From Aquiflexum gelatinilyticum (GTDB taxonomy: Bacteria; Bacteroidota; Bacteroidia; Cytophagales; Cyclobacteriaceae): a stretch of 64,000 nucleotides of DNA. The stretch lies in assembly GCF_024741135.1 (NCBI RefSeq), contig NZ_JANSUY010000005.1, positions 185,566 through 249,565 on the forward strand, given 5' to 3'. The notes beneath the pieces are model-generated. The model saw nothing but the letters and a program-made list of their open reading frames with translations, was not told the origin of the DNA and did no database searches. The position numbers and the translations under genes are program-made. Each line of letters opens with the position of its first letter. Positions within the stretch are counted from its first letter, which is position 1. Positions 42,032 through 52,571 of this stretch are shown piece after piece.

Positions 42032-43396
42032 CTAATGCCCCGTTGGTAAAGTAATTACAAAATGAGTTCCTCTTCCTGCTGCACTTTCTACATTTAATTC
42101 TCCTCCATGTGCTTTTACAATGTCATACGAAAGGGATAAACCCAAACCCGTCCCCTGTCCTGTTGGCTTTGTGGTAAAGAAAGGTTGGAAGATTTTCTCC
42201 TTTATGTCTTCAGGAATACCCGGTCCGTTGTCGGAAACAGTGATTTGTATTTTTTTTCCAAGTTTCTTGGTAGAAACGGTTACTGTGGGTTTCAATTCCG
42301 GATTCTTTATCCTGTATTCAGAGTTTCCGCATGCATAAAATGCATTGTTGATCAGGTTTAACAATACCCTTCCGATGTCTTGTGAAACAATATTTACTTT
42401 CGGTAATGAAGCATCAAAATCCATTTTAAAATCGGCGTTGAAACTTTTATCCTTGGCCCTCAAACCATGATAGGATAATCTCAAAAACTCATCTGCCAAT
42501 TCATTGACATCGGTCAGCTCCTTTTGGCCGGAACCTGTCCTGCTGTGTTGCAGCATTCCTTTGACGATGCCATCTGCCCTCTTGCCATGATGGGCTATTT
42601 TTCCCAAGTTTTCTTTGATGTCTTTTAATATTTCATCTATTAATTCTTCATCTCTGGCTTCTTGTTTTTTACTTCTCTCCTCTTCGATCTCTTCTATCAG
42701 TTCGTTACTGACTTCCGAAAAGTTATTCACAAAATTCAATGGATTTTGTATCTCGTGGGCGATTCCGGCAGTGAGCTCTCCAAGAGAAGCCATTTTTTCT
42801 GCCTGAATGAGTTGGGATTGGGCAGCTTTAAGTTCGCTGAGGGTAGTTTCCAATTCTTCTTTTTGTCGAGTGAGAGCGGCAGTACGTTCCGCAACCTGGA
42901 TTTCAAGCTGGGCCTTGAGAGCTTGACTCATCTGAAACTCTTTCTCTTTTTCAAGCGCTTTCAATCTTTCTGCATCAAGTGCTTTTTTCTGTTTTCTACC
43001 TGTCCACCATACAGAAATAGCCCATATAAAAGCAAAGAATTCAGCTGTCTCAAAGTAAGTGTCAATTTTACCAAAAAAATCAGGTGCCAGATTTTGAATC
43101 AACTGTCCGGCAGAAGTGATAATAAAATAAGGCAGCACAGCATAGACGAATGATTTCCCTTTAGAAAATCCGGGTACCCTATAGACCAAATAACTGAGGG
43201 CGACAAATAATGCTATGGTCAATACAGTGAGTAGAAAACCCGGAAGCAGATGGGTGACTTCCAAAAAAATAAGAGCAACTCCTATCCCGATTCCTATTCT
43301 TAGTAATTTCTCCCATTTGGCAAAATCAGCCGTTAAATCTCTATTCTTCCTGAGATAGTTTAAAATAAAGATTGAAATAATATTTTCTAAAATCAT
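42032..43396 (-). CDS. Multi-pass membrane histidine kinase
   Basis: 454 residues. Unlike its neighbours it has no signal peptide or periplasmic sensor; four or five hydrophobic segments (about 30-150) form the sensor, followed by a coiled coil (about 155-205), H box with His214 in [17 protein letters not shown], and an HATPase ([29 protein letters not shown]). No receiver. Signal is unknown; membrane state or a lipophilic ligand is possible. It has its own candidate -7 box at 43438. Confidence 0.94.
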   Translation of the reverse strand: MILENIISIFILNYLRKNRDLTADFAKWEKLLRIGIGIGVALIFLEVTHLLPGFLLTVLTIALFVALSYLVYRVPGFSKGKSFVYAVLPYFIITSAGQLIQNLAPDFFGKIDTYFETAEFFAFIWAISVWWTGRKQKKALDAERLKALEKEKEFQMSQALKAQLEIQVAERTAALTRQKEELETTLSELKAAQSQLIQAEKMASLGELTAGIAHEIQNPLNFVNNFSEVSNELIEEIEEERSKKQEARDEELIDEILKDIKENLGKIAHHGKRADGIVKGMLQHSRTGSGQKELTDVNELADEFLRLSYHGLRAKDKSFNADFKMDFDASLPKVNIVSQDIGRVLLNLINNAFYACGNSEYRIKNPELKPTVTVSTKKLGKKIQITVSDNGPGIPEDIKEKIFQPFFTTKPTGQGTGLGLSLSYDIVKAHGGELNVESAAGRGTHFVITLPTGH

Positions 43397-43437
43397 ATTT
43401 CCTTTTGTGAGGTAATTTTTTTAAAATATTCAAAAAC

Positions 43438-43445
43438 CAAACATA
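43438..43445 (-). promoter_or_regulatory. -7 box upstream of the kinase at 42032
   Basis: TATGTTTG on the minus strand fits TAnnTTTG; it ends 41 bases before the ATG at 43396. No TTG at the right distance was found. Confidence 0.4.
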
Positions 43446-43572
43446 ATGCCTAACAAATTATTTTTTTTGCAAAATTTTTACTGACAGAATTACGAATTCC
43501 AAGGAAAAACCGGTATCTGAAATCCCAATCCTATTACCGGAATTAATTTGGATTTACGCCTTAAATATCAAT

Positions 43573-45765
43573 CTAGACAGGTAAAGTTATAATAAACTCT
43601 GTCCCCTCTCCTTCTTTAGATTCTACAGTAATTTCCCCTCCGTGGGCTTTGATAATATCGTAACTTAAACTCAAACCTAATCCTGTTCCTTGACCTGTGG
43701 GTTTGGTGGTGAAGAAAGGTTGGAAAATCTTATCTTTGATAGAATCAGGAATACCCGGTCCGTTATCCTTTACTGATATTTCGATTTTATTTCCTTTATT
43801 TTTAGTCGATACAGTTACAAGTGGTTTGCATCCTGAACCGGGATTAATAGATTTTTTTATACTAAACTCATTGTTATTCAAAGCCTGAAAAGCATTACTT
43901 AAAATATTCATTAGTACCCTACCAATGTTTTGCGGGACAATATTGACTTTGGGCAGATTTGGATCTAAGTTGGTCTTGGTCTCTATTGTAATAAATTCGC
44001 CATTAAAGGATTTATCTTTGGAATTAATGCCATGATAAGAAAGCCTAAGGTATTCTTCACATAATGAATTGATATTTGTCGGTTCTTTTTCTCCTGTACT
44101 TGGACGGCTGTGAGCTATCATGCCTTTAACAATAGCATCTGCTCGCTTTCCGTGGTGGGTGATTTTATTCAGGTTGGTTTTGACATCTCTCAAAACTTCA
44201 CTAATAAAAGCTTCGCTTCTTTTATCTGCGCTTTTGGCTCTTTCCTGTTCAATTTCATCAATCAATTCGCTACTGACTTCTGAAAAATTATTTACAAAAT
44301 TTAATGGATTCTGGATTTCATGTGCAACTCCCGCTGTCAGTTCCCCAAGAGAAGCCATCTTTTCTGATTGAATCAATTGGGCTTGAGCGGATTTCAGTTG
44401 GTCAAAAGCAGATTCCACTTTTTCTCTTTGGGCGTGGATTTCTTCTTTTTGGGCTTGAAGTAAGTGATTTGCCTTTTGCTTGCTGAGGTTATTTTTAAAC
44501 AAAGAAATACTGATGATGATAAACATCACCAATCCTCCTAATGAGGTAAAGATGATTATCCTTTGGTTAAAAACTGCGGCATTTTTTAAATCCGTATCTT
44601 TTTGAAGAAGGGCTATTTCTGCCTCTTTTTTATCCAATTCAAATTCGAATTGAAGTTGTTGGATCATTTTTTCAGTACTCGATTTTGCAATTTCCTCCTT
44701 TACAGACTTTGCATTGATTTCATTTTCATAGGCAGCTTTATAGTCTCCCACAAAGGCATGTATTTCCGAAAGATTTAGATATACATCAACCAATTCGTTT
44801 TTTGCATCTATCTCCTTAGCTATGATTTTGGCTCTTTCCAAAGTATTGACAGCACTCTCAAAATCTTCCCTTTTCCTTTGGGTTTTGGCTAATCCTATCA
44901 AGCCTTGTGTCAGCTCAAATTTTGCATCCAAGCGTTCAGAGATTTCCAATGCTCGTCTGTGAAAACCAAATGCTTTTTGAAAATTCCCCAATTGAGCATT
45001 GATTTCACCTAATTGAGTGAGCGGAAATGTCGCGTCAAGAGTACCATCGCAAAGTTCTAAAGCCAATTGATGAAAATATATTGCAGAATCATACTTAGAT
45101 TTTAAAAAATAAACCTCTCCAATATTCATAGCTGCAGTTGCTTTCCCCTGCTCTGATTCTGTTTCCTGAAACACTTTTAGGGATTTTTTGAAAAACCCCA
45201 ATGATTCATTGATTGTGTTTGGGTTTTTTTGGTAGACAGTCCCAATATTATTCAATGAAGTCCCAATCCTCAATTTGTTATCAAGCTCCTCAGATAGTTT
45301 GAGCGATTCAAAATGAAGTTCTAAAGCCCTGGTACTGTTTCCCAACAAAAAATAAATGGAACCTAGATTGCTTAAAATATTTGCTTCACCTGTTTTATCA
45401 TTGATGTCGTGAAAATTTTTCAATGCTTCTTGAAAGCTCAAAATACCTTCCTGAAAACTACCCTGCTGGGCATATGCCCTTCCTTTTGCATTGTAAGCAT
45501 CTGCAAGACCCTTTTTGTAATTTAATTTATTTCCCAAAGAGATGGCTTCATCGAAGTAAAATATGGCTTTATTTATATCTGAGCCTAAAAATTCGAGACC
45601 CAATTCCAAATAGTGGGAGACTTTTACACTGTCATCATTGAGTTTTTCTAGAGAGTTAAGCAAACTATCAGACCTGTAGGTCTGCCCAACACTATGCCAA
45701 ACAAATACTAAATAAAACAATGGAAAAAGAAGGATGTATTTAAAAATAGTCATATTTCGGTTCAT
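43573..45765 (-). CDS. TPR-sensor histidine kinase
   Basis: 730 residues (or 726 from the ATG at 45753). Signal peptide about 1-27, then tetratricopeptide repeats (about 35-370; e.g. GEANILSNLGSIYFLLGN) in the periplasm, a membrane helix (about 402-423), coiled coil, H box with His482 in [17 protein letters not shown], and an HATPase domain ending at residue 730. The loop before the G1 box carries an extra NPGSGCKP segment. No receiver or output domain. Confidence 0.94.
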   Translation of the reverse strand: MNRNMTIFKYILLFPLFYLVFVWHSVGQTYRSDSLLNSLEKLNDDSVKVSHYLELGLEFLGSDINKAIFYFDEAISLGNKLNYKKGLADAYNAKGRAYAQQGSFQEGILSFQEALKNFHDINDKTGEANILSNLGSIYFLLGNSTRALELHFESLKLSEELDNKLRIGTSLNNIGTVYQKNPNTINESLGFFKKSLKVFQETESEQGKATAAMNIGEVYFLKSKYDSAIYFHQLALELCDGTLDATFPLTQLGEINAQLGNFQKAFGFHRRALEISERLDAKFELTQGLIGLAKTQRKREDFESAVNTLERAKIIAKEIDAKNELVDVYLNLSEIHAFVGDYKAAYENEINAKSVKEEIAKSSTEKMIQQLQFEFELDKKEAEIALLQKDTDLKNAAVFNQRIIIFTSLGGLVMFIIISISLFKNNLSKQKANHLLQAQKEEIHAQREKVESAFDQLKSAQAQLIQSEKMASLGELTAGVAHEIQNPLNFVNNFSEVSSELIDEIEQERAKSADKRSEAFISEVLRDVKTNLNKITHHGKRADAIVKGMIAHSRPSTGEKEPTNINSLCEEYLRLSYHGINSKDKSFNGEFITIETKTNLDPNLPKVNIVPQNIGRVLMNILSNAFQALNNNEFSIKKSINPGSGCKPLVTVSTKNKGNKIEISVKDNGPGIPDSIKDKIFQPFFTTKPTGQGTGLGLSLSYDIIKAHGGEITVESKEGEGTEFIITLPV

Positions 45766-46278
45766 ATACCTAAGAGAATACTAATAACAGCGCTTTTGTC
45801 AGAACGGGTATTTTTTCCTCATTTTACACTTTTAAAAATATCATTAAATTAACCAAAATCCAATCATGTCATTTTTCAAATGATTTTGAATTTAAAAATA
45901 TGTTTTCCTTCTCTTCATCATTTATAAAAAAAGCATCTGTTTTCAATGCAATTGAATTCACTTTGGCCCGTTTTCCATTGATTGTGGTCGATTTTTAACA
46001 ACCCTAAGACCAATTTAATCTATGCTTTCAAAATATCTGATGACCTAACTATTAATCGATGGATCATTTTTCCCGACAAAAAGGCATAAAATCATTTATG
46101 GTTCAGGGATAGAAATGAAAATCATTTACAACCGGATTTTTTTATATAAAACTCAAAAAGAATAAATCTTCTTTCACTTTGAAAGTAAAACATGATTTTC
46201 GAAAGAATATTAATGTTTACCGTCAAACCTGAGATTTACATCCTGTTGACCCATTTGGCAAACTGACTGATTTTGGTT
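45766..46278. other. Spacer between TPR kinase and S8 protease genes
   Basis: About 510 bases, AT-rich, with no convincing reading frame or exact TAnnTTTG box on the minus strand. It must hold the promoter of the kinase starting at 45765. I see no repeat or RNA structure in it apart from the terminator at its end. Confidence 0.5.
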
Positions 46279-46321
46279 AAAACAAAAAGAAATGGAAGTG
46301 ACTTCCATTTCTTTTTGTTTT
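46279..46321 (-). terminator. Terminator after the S8-like protease gene
   Basis: A 20-bp perfect stem (left arm AAAACAAAAAGAAATGGAAG) around a 3-base loop, ending in TTTTTGTTTT on the minus strand, 17 bases past the stop codon. The T-rich arm is part of the stem, and it could also act on the plus strand. Confidence 0.8.
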
Positions 46322-46337
46322 ATATTAATTGAGTTTT

Positions 46338-49300
46338 TTATCGGGTTTGCTTGATCACTCGAATGGATTTGACACCATCCAAAGTTTGGATATTGATAAT
46401 ATAGAAACCAATGTGCATTTGAGAGAAATCCAATTCCAATCGGCTTTCATTTCCATACCAAACCTGAGGTAATCTATGGCTTCTTCCCATAGCATCCAAA
46501 ATCACCAATGAAGACTCATTTGGCTCTTCTTTGACCAGACCCATAAGGCTTAAATTCATTCTGTCTTTTACAGGATTAGGATAAGCCTTTATTTGACCTG
46601 AAGTTTCATCTTGCTCAAGTTTAGAAACACCTTCAGAAACTGACAACTCTGTGAGAGATTCTCCTGACAAAGGTTTTGTTCGTGCTGATTCAAATGAAGT
46701 AAGCAAAGGACGAACAGCAATTGCCTGTGCCACCCAATGTTCTGCCAAAGAAGCAGTTGCACTTAAATCACCTGTTTCTCCCGCCTCACTTTGAATGAAG
46801 TATGACATCATATTAGAGGTCAAACCTTGTTGATTATTAGGATCATCATATACCTCAATGGTTCCAACAGGTGGCGTCCATGTGGCATTCTTTTTATTTG
46901 TGTAGAATAGCATCACCAAAGTATTGCATTCCTCAATGGTCAATGATGGTGCAGTTGCAACAAATCCCTGAGACCCAGACAAACCACTGAATGCTGCTAT
47001 TGGTCCATCCGGATGATTGATATCCGCACCGCGAACCCTTGAAATTCCCATTGTCCATTTTGGACTTTGATTGATTCTGAATCCATAAGTTTCAGGCTCA
47101 TTGTGACTTGTTACAACTTTGTAATAAGTTACCATTGCAACTTGGTTCAACTGATCGACTCTTTGGATAAGTTTCCAACTATCATCAGGTGGAGACACAG
47201 ATGGCGCCCTACCTTTTTCAAACATTAAACCTACTATCAACAAATCTCCTGTTTGGGTATTGGCTGGCCTTTTTATGGTTGCAGGATTAGTTGAATTTCC
47301 ACTTCCCATGGCTGTTTCAAAATCACCCATTTCAGGTGCTTCATTGACACAACCTACAATTACCAAGGTGGCATATTCAGAACTTGCAGAATTGTAATTC
47401 TCATTTCCTCCAAAACTGGCAATCACACGATAGGTACCCGGTAATACAGGTGCCGAAGAGGTTGGTCCATATTTGGTTTCGCCTGTTCCTTCATACTCCA
47501 AAGTAATTAAGCTTTGATCAATTACATCCTCCATTCCGCCCACCCCATAAGCAAACGCAGTCGCTTCAATTGGTTGCCCGTCAAACTCAAACACTCCCCC
47601 TGTTACAGAAACATTTGGTGTAGCTTTTCCAACGTTTAATTGACCTCTAGTAATTGTTCCAAGGATATAGTTAGAAGATTCAAAAAGGCTTACGGTAGGA
47701 TCAATCTCATAAAGTCCCGCTGCGATTAACCCACTTCCGGGGAAGGTTCCTCCATCTTTTAGTAACGAATAATTAATAGATTCAATGATTGATTCCTGAT
47801 TTTCTTCTTGGATCACTTCAGTTCCTTCATTATCTATGAACCTTGTACTTACCTCAAATCCTTCGAATTCAGTAGAGAATTCAGGTGATTCATCACCATA
47901 CACAATCACATCTGGATTAGCTGATGTTGTTGCTATAAGAGTGGCAGGTGTAATTGAAAGGTCCGCAGGCAGGTATCCAACTCTATAATTTCTTGACTCA
48001 AAGGTTCCTGGAATAATAAAATGTTCCCCTACATCAGTTCCTGTCACCATGTTTACAGAGAAGAATTCAAGGTTGAAATCATCATCACTCTCAACGACCT
48101 CTTCACCGAAATCATAATATTTGATTCCATCTTTTTCCACTTCTTCTGCTAGTTCAAGGTCTTTTTCACCAAAAATCACCAAGGTATTATCATCCTCCCC
48201 TTCGCCTTCACCACCAGAGCTGTTGATTATGGTTCTTGAATTGAAGATGGTCCGACCATTGAGAATAGTACGTGCATTAATGATAGTCCTACCATTGATA
48301 ATTGTTCTACCATTTACAATAGTACGTGCATTTAAAATTGTTCTGGCATTGATTATAGGTCTACCATTGATGCTTACAGTTTTTAGTTCCTGATTTTCTT
48401 GATCATCAAGATATTCCAAGAATGAATCTGCCGGAACATCAAAGGCAGAATTAATAATCGGCCTGCTATTGAATATGGTGCGAGCATTGAAAATAGTTCT
48501 AGCATTTATCATGGTTCGTGAACTGACCATGAAACTCTTATTGTTGAAACTAGCCTTATTGAAAATTGTCCTACCGTTAAAAATCCCCAATGGAAGGCTG
48601 TTGTCATCAGGCTGTTTTGCAATTGCAAGATCTTCGAAATATTGATTGAGAATGGCATCCTTTATACTTTGTACATCAACTATTTTTACCTTACCATCAG
48701 ATTCAATGACGTCTTGAGGAATAATTACCTCAAATTTCAAAGCGTCACTGATTGACTCTCCGTACTTCAATGCAGATTCACCTGTCAAATCTAAAGGCTT
48801 GATGGTAATCGGTAATGGCTCTACTGTGATTATCCCAGGACCATAGTTTCCAAAAGCATTATTTGTACCATCGTAAAATAAATTTCCATCTTCTTGAACC
48901 ACTCCGACATAATTGAAAAAGTCAGAAAAAGCAACGCTTGTTTGAGGATGAGAAGCGGTAATGATATATGTTCCAACATCTGCAAGATCCCCTGCGATTG
49001 GACTAGTCAGTGTCAACGGAACCAAAGTACTTCCCTCCGTTATTGAACCCAATGTAAGTCCAACGTCTTCAAGGCTGAGTGTACTCAGAACCCAATTATT
49101 ATCAACTCTTTCGTATACGCTAGCTGAAAATGGTTCCAAAATCTGGGCATATTTCTTTGTTTGGTTATCAGCCCTGATAGCAATTGTTTTTTTAACTATA
49201 TCAAAGAAATAGACAGGCCCGGCTGTTCCACCATCGAGTCCGCTATCCGAAATAGCATTGTTAACTACAGTAACGCCAGGGTTTCCTTCAAATTCCGGAA

Positions 49301-52300
49301 TGGTCACCTCCAAGAATCCTGCTCCAAATTCGTCTAATCCATAGGTGGCATTTAAGATTTCATCTCTCAAATAGACATTGGAACCTTCGTATAAGTTGGT
49401 GCCAGTTATTTTCAATTTGAACTCAACTTCTCCCGGATTTACTCCTTCATCATATACTAGTTCTATGTTTTCAGGATTTGGTGCAGCAAGAAAAAGTAAA
49501 GCCCTATCCGCACGTACTAATCCGGAACCAGACTTAATGTCAAAACCTGTTTCATGCATGTCTTGTGAGGTAGTTTTTAACACTCTCCTAATATCTGCAG
49601 GTAAACTTGTTCCGGTCCCTCCTAACCAATCCGTTGGGTTAGTTGTCGGGTAATATTTTAAACGTGCTTGCTTCACCAAAGCTGCAACTGCCGCTACATG
49701 TGGAGCTGCGGCTGATGTTCCAAAGAAGTTTGAAAAACCATCACCTTCCAAATCCGGTGCCCCTAGGTCCACCGTAGTGTTTCCACCATTTGGACCTGTG
49801 AAATCCGGTTTGTCCCGAAGTTCTCCATTGGTAATCGTTCCTCCTCTTGAAGAGAAAGTTGCTACTGTAAATGGGTCAGTTCCGCTCGGTACGAGGGTTG
49901 GACTAAATCCAAAAACCGAGGTATTGGCATAGAGTACTGCACCTACTGTCATGGCTCCTGCTGCATTTGCATGGCCTACAACTGTCGAAGCATTTATTCC
50001 ATTCTGATCATTAGGATCAAGTTCTCCCCTGAAGACCACATATTTAAACTTAATCCCCCTATTTGAATCCAAATCTGTACAAGTCTCACATTCACGTGCA
50101 ATCAAAAGATCAACTGTAGTTGGCTCTGAAATGGTGAAAGATAGGATTTCAATTGGGTCACCGTTTGCGTTATTTCTGTTAAATCCAAAGAGCGGTGCAC
50201 CAAAATCTTTTAGATAAATATCAAGGTCATATAAGCTTCCGATTTGGTCGACAGAATACAGTGGATCATCCCATTGAAGTGCAATCATGTAAACTGCCGG
50301 ACCATTTTGACCGGGGAAGACTTTGATCGACTGTGTAATATTACCATCACTAAATTGATGAATACGGCCACCATCTACCCATTCATCATCATTAAGAGGC
50401 AAATTGACTGACAGGTCTTTAACAGGATTAAATGTTCCTTCGAAAGATTTACTTCCAAAATTTCCTGCAGAAGTAAAATAGGAAACGCCATTTGCAACTA
50501 CTTCATTTACTGCTTTTGCAACTTTCCCGTCGCTAAAGAATGGTTCTGTTACATAAGTAATATCATCCACAATAATATCACTTCCTGCTTCGGCTAAGTC
50601 ACGGATTCCTTGGGCAAAATCACCTGAAGTGATAACTCCCGTACGGAAACCTAACTGCGCACCAGGTGCAACATCATGAACAATTTGAAGCATGGCACGG
50701 CCCTCATCAGAACCTATCCCAAACCTACTAGGCATATCTCTATAAAAATAAAGACTTTCAGGTAGGTCTCCGTTGCTTATATCTGTCGACAAGGTATTGA
50801 CACCTCCATCATTTCTTGTGGCATAGCTATCAGAAAGCAAACCAATTTTAATTCCTGAACCATCTATGGCTTGGTCACCTTCAAAATGAACATAACCTGC
50901 TTTAACTAGATTGGACCGCATTACCCTATCTCCTTGAGTAGTGGTCGCTCCTTTATTGGGAACACCGGGAATTGCAGGACGAACAGAGTTGATGACATCT
51001 GGAAAATTGTTTAATTCCAATAACTTTTCAATTGGAAGAAATCCTGCAATGATAAGGGAATTAGGATCTTGCTTAAGTTCCGATTCATCAGGAGTAACAA
51101 AATTTAAACTTAGTAAGGCTGTTTTTGCTTCGTTAAACTTGTTTTTGAAGTAAATAACCTCAACGAGGACCTCATTTCCACTGATGTAAAATACTTCATT
51201 GGATCCAACAGTCTGGCCTTGTTTGAAAATTTCATAGAGGGCTTTCAATTCAGAGCCTATAGGTTCATAAACCTTACCTTGGGAGCAAATACCGAAGATC
51301 TGACGGTCGTTGACTTTGATCTTCATTATTTCAGTTTTGCCGCAACCACCTGTTGCAGTAACTTCAATAACATCTCCATCTGTAACTAATATAGACTCCG
51401 GTGTTTCGATAATATTTCCTTCGCGCTTGAAAATCAATTCTCCAAAATTGACCCCTGCAAATTCAAATAAATTTGCGATTGCTGTATTACCACCATTCTC
51501 TGTACTACAAAGGGTTCCATCAACTACTTCTAAGATTGGTGGAGTGGTCAGGGTAACATCCAAACTACAATGTGTTGGGCCACAGGAACCTTGGTTGCTC
51601 ACTTCTAAAGAGACTGTCCCGGAAGACACCCAATTAACAGTGATCGACTTGCTACCCTGTCCTTCGACGATTTCACCACCTGAAACTGACCAATTGTAAT
51701 TATCGGCATCTACTGCTACTGAATAAGAAGTTGTAGAACCAGCGCAAACTTCTGCATCACCTGTGATAGCGCAGTCAGGATCCAAGTCTATGGAGGTAGA
51801 AGCTGCTTGCACTGAACGATCCTGACTTCCTATTGATTTTCCATTCAATGAAACCACTCTTGTGTGATATGGAGATCCATTAATACTTGAAGCCGAGTTT
51901 CCTTCACCCCAATCAGTAGCACTTGCAATATGTCCACCCCAAGCAATTACTACAGAATTGTTTGTGCCTGACTGTGTTCCGGTCGCGGTAAATGCTATCC
52001 TCAGGCGAGTGATCGCTGATGTGGAAGAAGGACTTTGTTGAATTACATAACTTATCGTTCCAAATTTTCCACCATAGATGGCCAACCTTCTTTCAGATTC
52101 AGGTATGAGGTTAAAGCTAGATGCCGGCAATCCATTTCCAGACCCCGGAACAGGAATCTGAACATATTGATATTGATTTGATCCAAATGGAATACCCGGA
52201 ACAGGTTCAACATCCTCACATATTCTGTTAAACCCTGTTATATAGTCAATGGCACTTTTCCCATTGGTTCTGGTATCCCATTCTATTTCAATAACACCTT

Positions 52301-52535
52301 TATAGCCGGACTTGATTTTAGAAATGGTTAGTCTGTAAGGTATAGATTGACCCTCAAAAAAGTGGCTATTGGCATTATTGGAGTTACCGGTAGCCCAATT
52401 TACAGGACTTATGGGATCACTTTGGATACCTCCATTTTGACCTTGTTCTAGTTTGACAGTTTGGGCATGTGAAAAATTTGCCGAAAGTAGCAATAATATC
52501 AACAGCAAATTGCTGAATTTTGATAGCATCCGCAT
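46338..52535 (-). CDS. Giant S8-like protease with MBG and T9SS domains
   Basis: 2065 residues from the ATG at 52535; a TTG at 52571 extends the frame but is unlikely. Order: signal peptide (to about 24, FSHAQ); PKD-like domain (about 250-335); subtilisin-like domain (about 555-960) with Asp in IGLLSDSYA, Asn in SAGNFG and Ser in GTSAAAPHVAA; MBG-type Ig domains (about 1100-1750); two tracts of N-x-R-T-I hexapeptides (about 1315-1362 and 1388-1440); a jelly-roll-like region; and a T9SS sorting domain (about 1985-2065, AYPNPVKDRMNLSL). The usual HGTHVAG His is replaced by DEGRAML (Glu at about 610). Secreted or surface-bound; substrate unknown. Confidence 0.92.
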   Translation of the reverse strand: MRMLSKFSNLLLILLLLSANFSHAQTVKLEQGQNGGIQSDPISPVNWATGNSNNANSHFFEGQSIPYRLTISKIKSGYKGVIEIEWDTRTNGKSAIDYITGFNRICEDVEPVPGIPFGSNQYQYVQIPVPGSGNGLPASSFNLIPESERRLAIYGGKFGTISYVIQQSPSSTSAITRLRIAFTATGTQSGTNNSVVIAWGGHIASATDWGEGNSASSINGSPYHTRVVSLNGKSIGSQDRSVQAASTSIDLDPDCAITGDAEVCAGSTTSYSVAVDADNYNWSVSGGEIVEGQGSKSITVNWVSSGTVSLEVSNQGSCGPTHCSLDVTLTTPPILEVVDGTLCSTENGGNTAIANLFEFAGVNFGELIFKREGNIIETPESILVTDGDVIEVTATGGCGKTEIMKIKVNDRQIFGICSQGKVYEPIGSELKALYEIFKQGQTVGSNEVFYISGNEVLVEVIYFKNKFNEAKTALLSLNFVTPDESELKQDPNSLIIAGFLPIEKLLELNNFPDVINSVRPAIPGVPNKGATTTQGDRVMRSNLVKAGYVHFEGDQAIDGSGIKIGLLSDSYATRNDGGVNTLSTDISNGDLPESLYFYRDMPSRFGIGSDEGRAMLQIVHDVAPGAQLGFRTGVITSGDFAQGIRDLAEAGSDIIVDDITYVTEPFFSDGKVAKAVNEVVANGVSYFTSAGNFGSKSFEGTFNPVKDLSVNLPLNDDEWVDGGRIHQFSDGNITQSIKVFPGQNGPAVYMIALQWDDPLYSVDQIGSLYDLDIYLKDFGAPLFGFNRNNANGDPIEILSFTISEPTTVDLLIARECETCTDLDSNRGIKFKYVVFRGELDPNDQNGINASTVVGHANAAGAMTVGAVLYANTSVFGFSPTLVPSGTDPFTVATFSSRGGTITNGELRDKPDFTGPNGGNTTVDLGAPDLEGDGFSNFFGTSAAAPHVAAVAALVKQARLKYYPTTNPTDWLGGTGTSLPADIRRVLKTTSQDMHETGFDIKSGSGLVRADRALLFLAAPNPENIELVYDEGVNPGEVEFKLKITGTNLYEGSNVYLRDEILNATYGLDEFGAGFLEVTIPEFEGNPGVTVVNNAISDSGLDGGTAGPVYFFDIVKKTIAIRADNQTKKYAQILEPFSASVYERVDNNWVLSTLSLEDVGLTLGSITEGSTLVPLTLTSPIAGDLADVGTYIITASHPQTSVAFSDFFNYVGVVQEDGNLFYDGTNNAFGNYGPGIITVEPLPITIKPLDLTGESALKYGESISDALKFEVIIPQDVIESDGKVKIVDVQSIKDAILNQYFEDLAIAKQPDDNSLPLGIFNGRTIFNKASFNNKSFMVSSRTMINARTIFNARTIFNSRPIINSAFDVPADSFLEYLDDQENQELKTVSINGRPIINARTILNARTIVNGRTIINGRTIINARTILNGRTIFNSRTIINSSGGEGEGEDDNTLVIFGEKDLELAEEVEKDGIKYYDFGEEVVESDDDFNLEFFSVNMVTGTDVGEHFIIPGTFESRNYRVGYLPADLSITPATLIATTSANPDVIVYGDESPEFSTEFEGFEVSTRFIDNEGTEVIQEENQESIIESINYSLLKDGGTFPGSGLIAAGLYEIDPTVSLFESSNYILGTITRGQLNVGKATPNVSVTGGVFEFDGQPIEATAFAYGVGGMEDVIDQSLITLEYEGTGETKYGPTSSAPVLPGTYRVIASFGGNENYNSASSEYATLVIVGCVNEAPEMGDFETAMGSGNSTNPATIKRPANTQTGDLLIVGLMFEKGRAPSVSPPDDSWKLIQRVDQLNQVAMVTYYKVVTSHNEPETYGFRINQSPKWTMGISRVRGADINHPDGPIAAFSGLSGSQGFVATAPSLTIEECNTLVMLFYTNKKNATWTPPVGTIEVYDDPNNQQGLTSNMMSYFIQSEAGETGDLSATASLAEHWVAQAIAVRPLLTSFESARTKPLSGESLTELSVSEGVSKLEQDETSGQIKAYPNPVKDRMNLSLMGLVKEEPNESSLVILDAMGRSHRLPQVWYGNESRLELDFSQMHIGFYIINIQTLDGVKSIRVIKQTR
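48219..48372 (-). repeat. Hexapeptide repeat tract B (N-x-R-T-I-x)
   Basis: About eight 18-base units coding for NGRPII, NARTIL, NARTIV, NGRTII, NGRTII, NARTIL, NGRTIF, NSRTII. Codons vary between units (Arg AGA, AGG, CGT and CGG all occur), so it is the peptide and not the DNA that is conserved. Confidence 0.85.
48449..48585 (-). repeat. Hexapeptide repeat tract A, degenerate
   Basis: Units NGRTIF, then degenerate KASFNN/KSFMVS, SRTMI, NARTIF, NARTIF, NSRPII. The same pattern as tract B, separated from it by an acidic linker of about 25 residues. Confidence 0.75.
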
Positions 52536-52571
52536 TGGAAAGTTGTTTAAAATTGAAGAGTTAAAATTCAA

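Noticed and set aside
48219..48585. Possible CRISPR-like array (regular 18-base period)
   Set aside because: Units are contiguous, degenerate and in frame with a protein repeat; there are no identical repeats with unique spacers and no cas genes.
52536..52571. Extended N terminus of the S8-like protease from TTG
   Set aside because: The ATG at 52535 gives a normal signal peptide; the extra residues add nothing typical.
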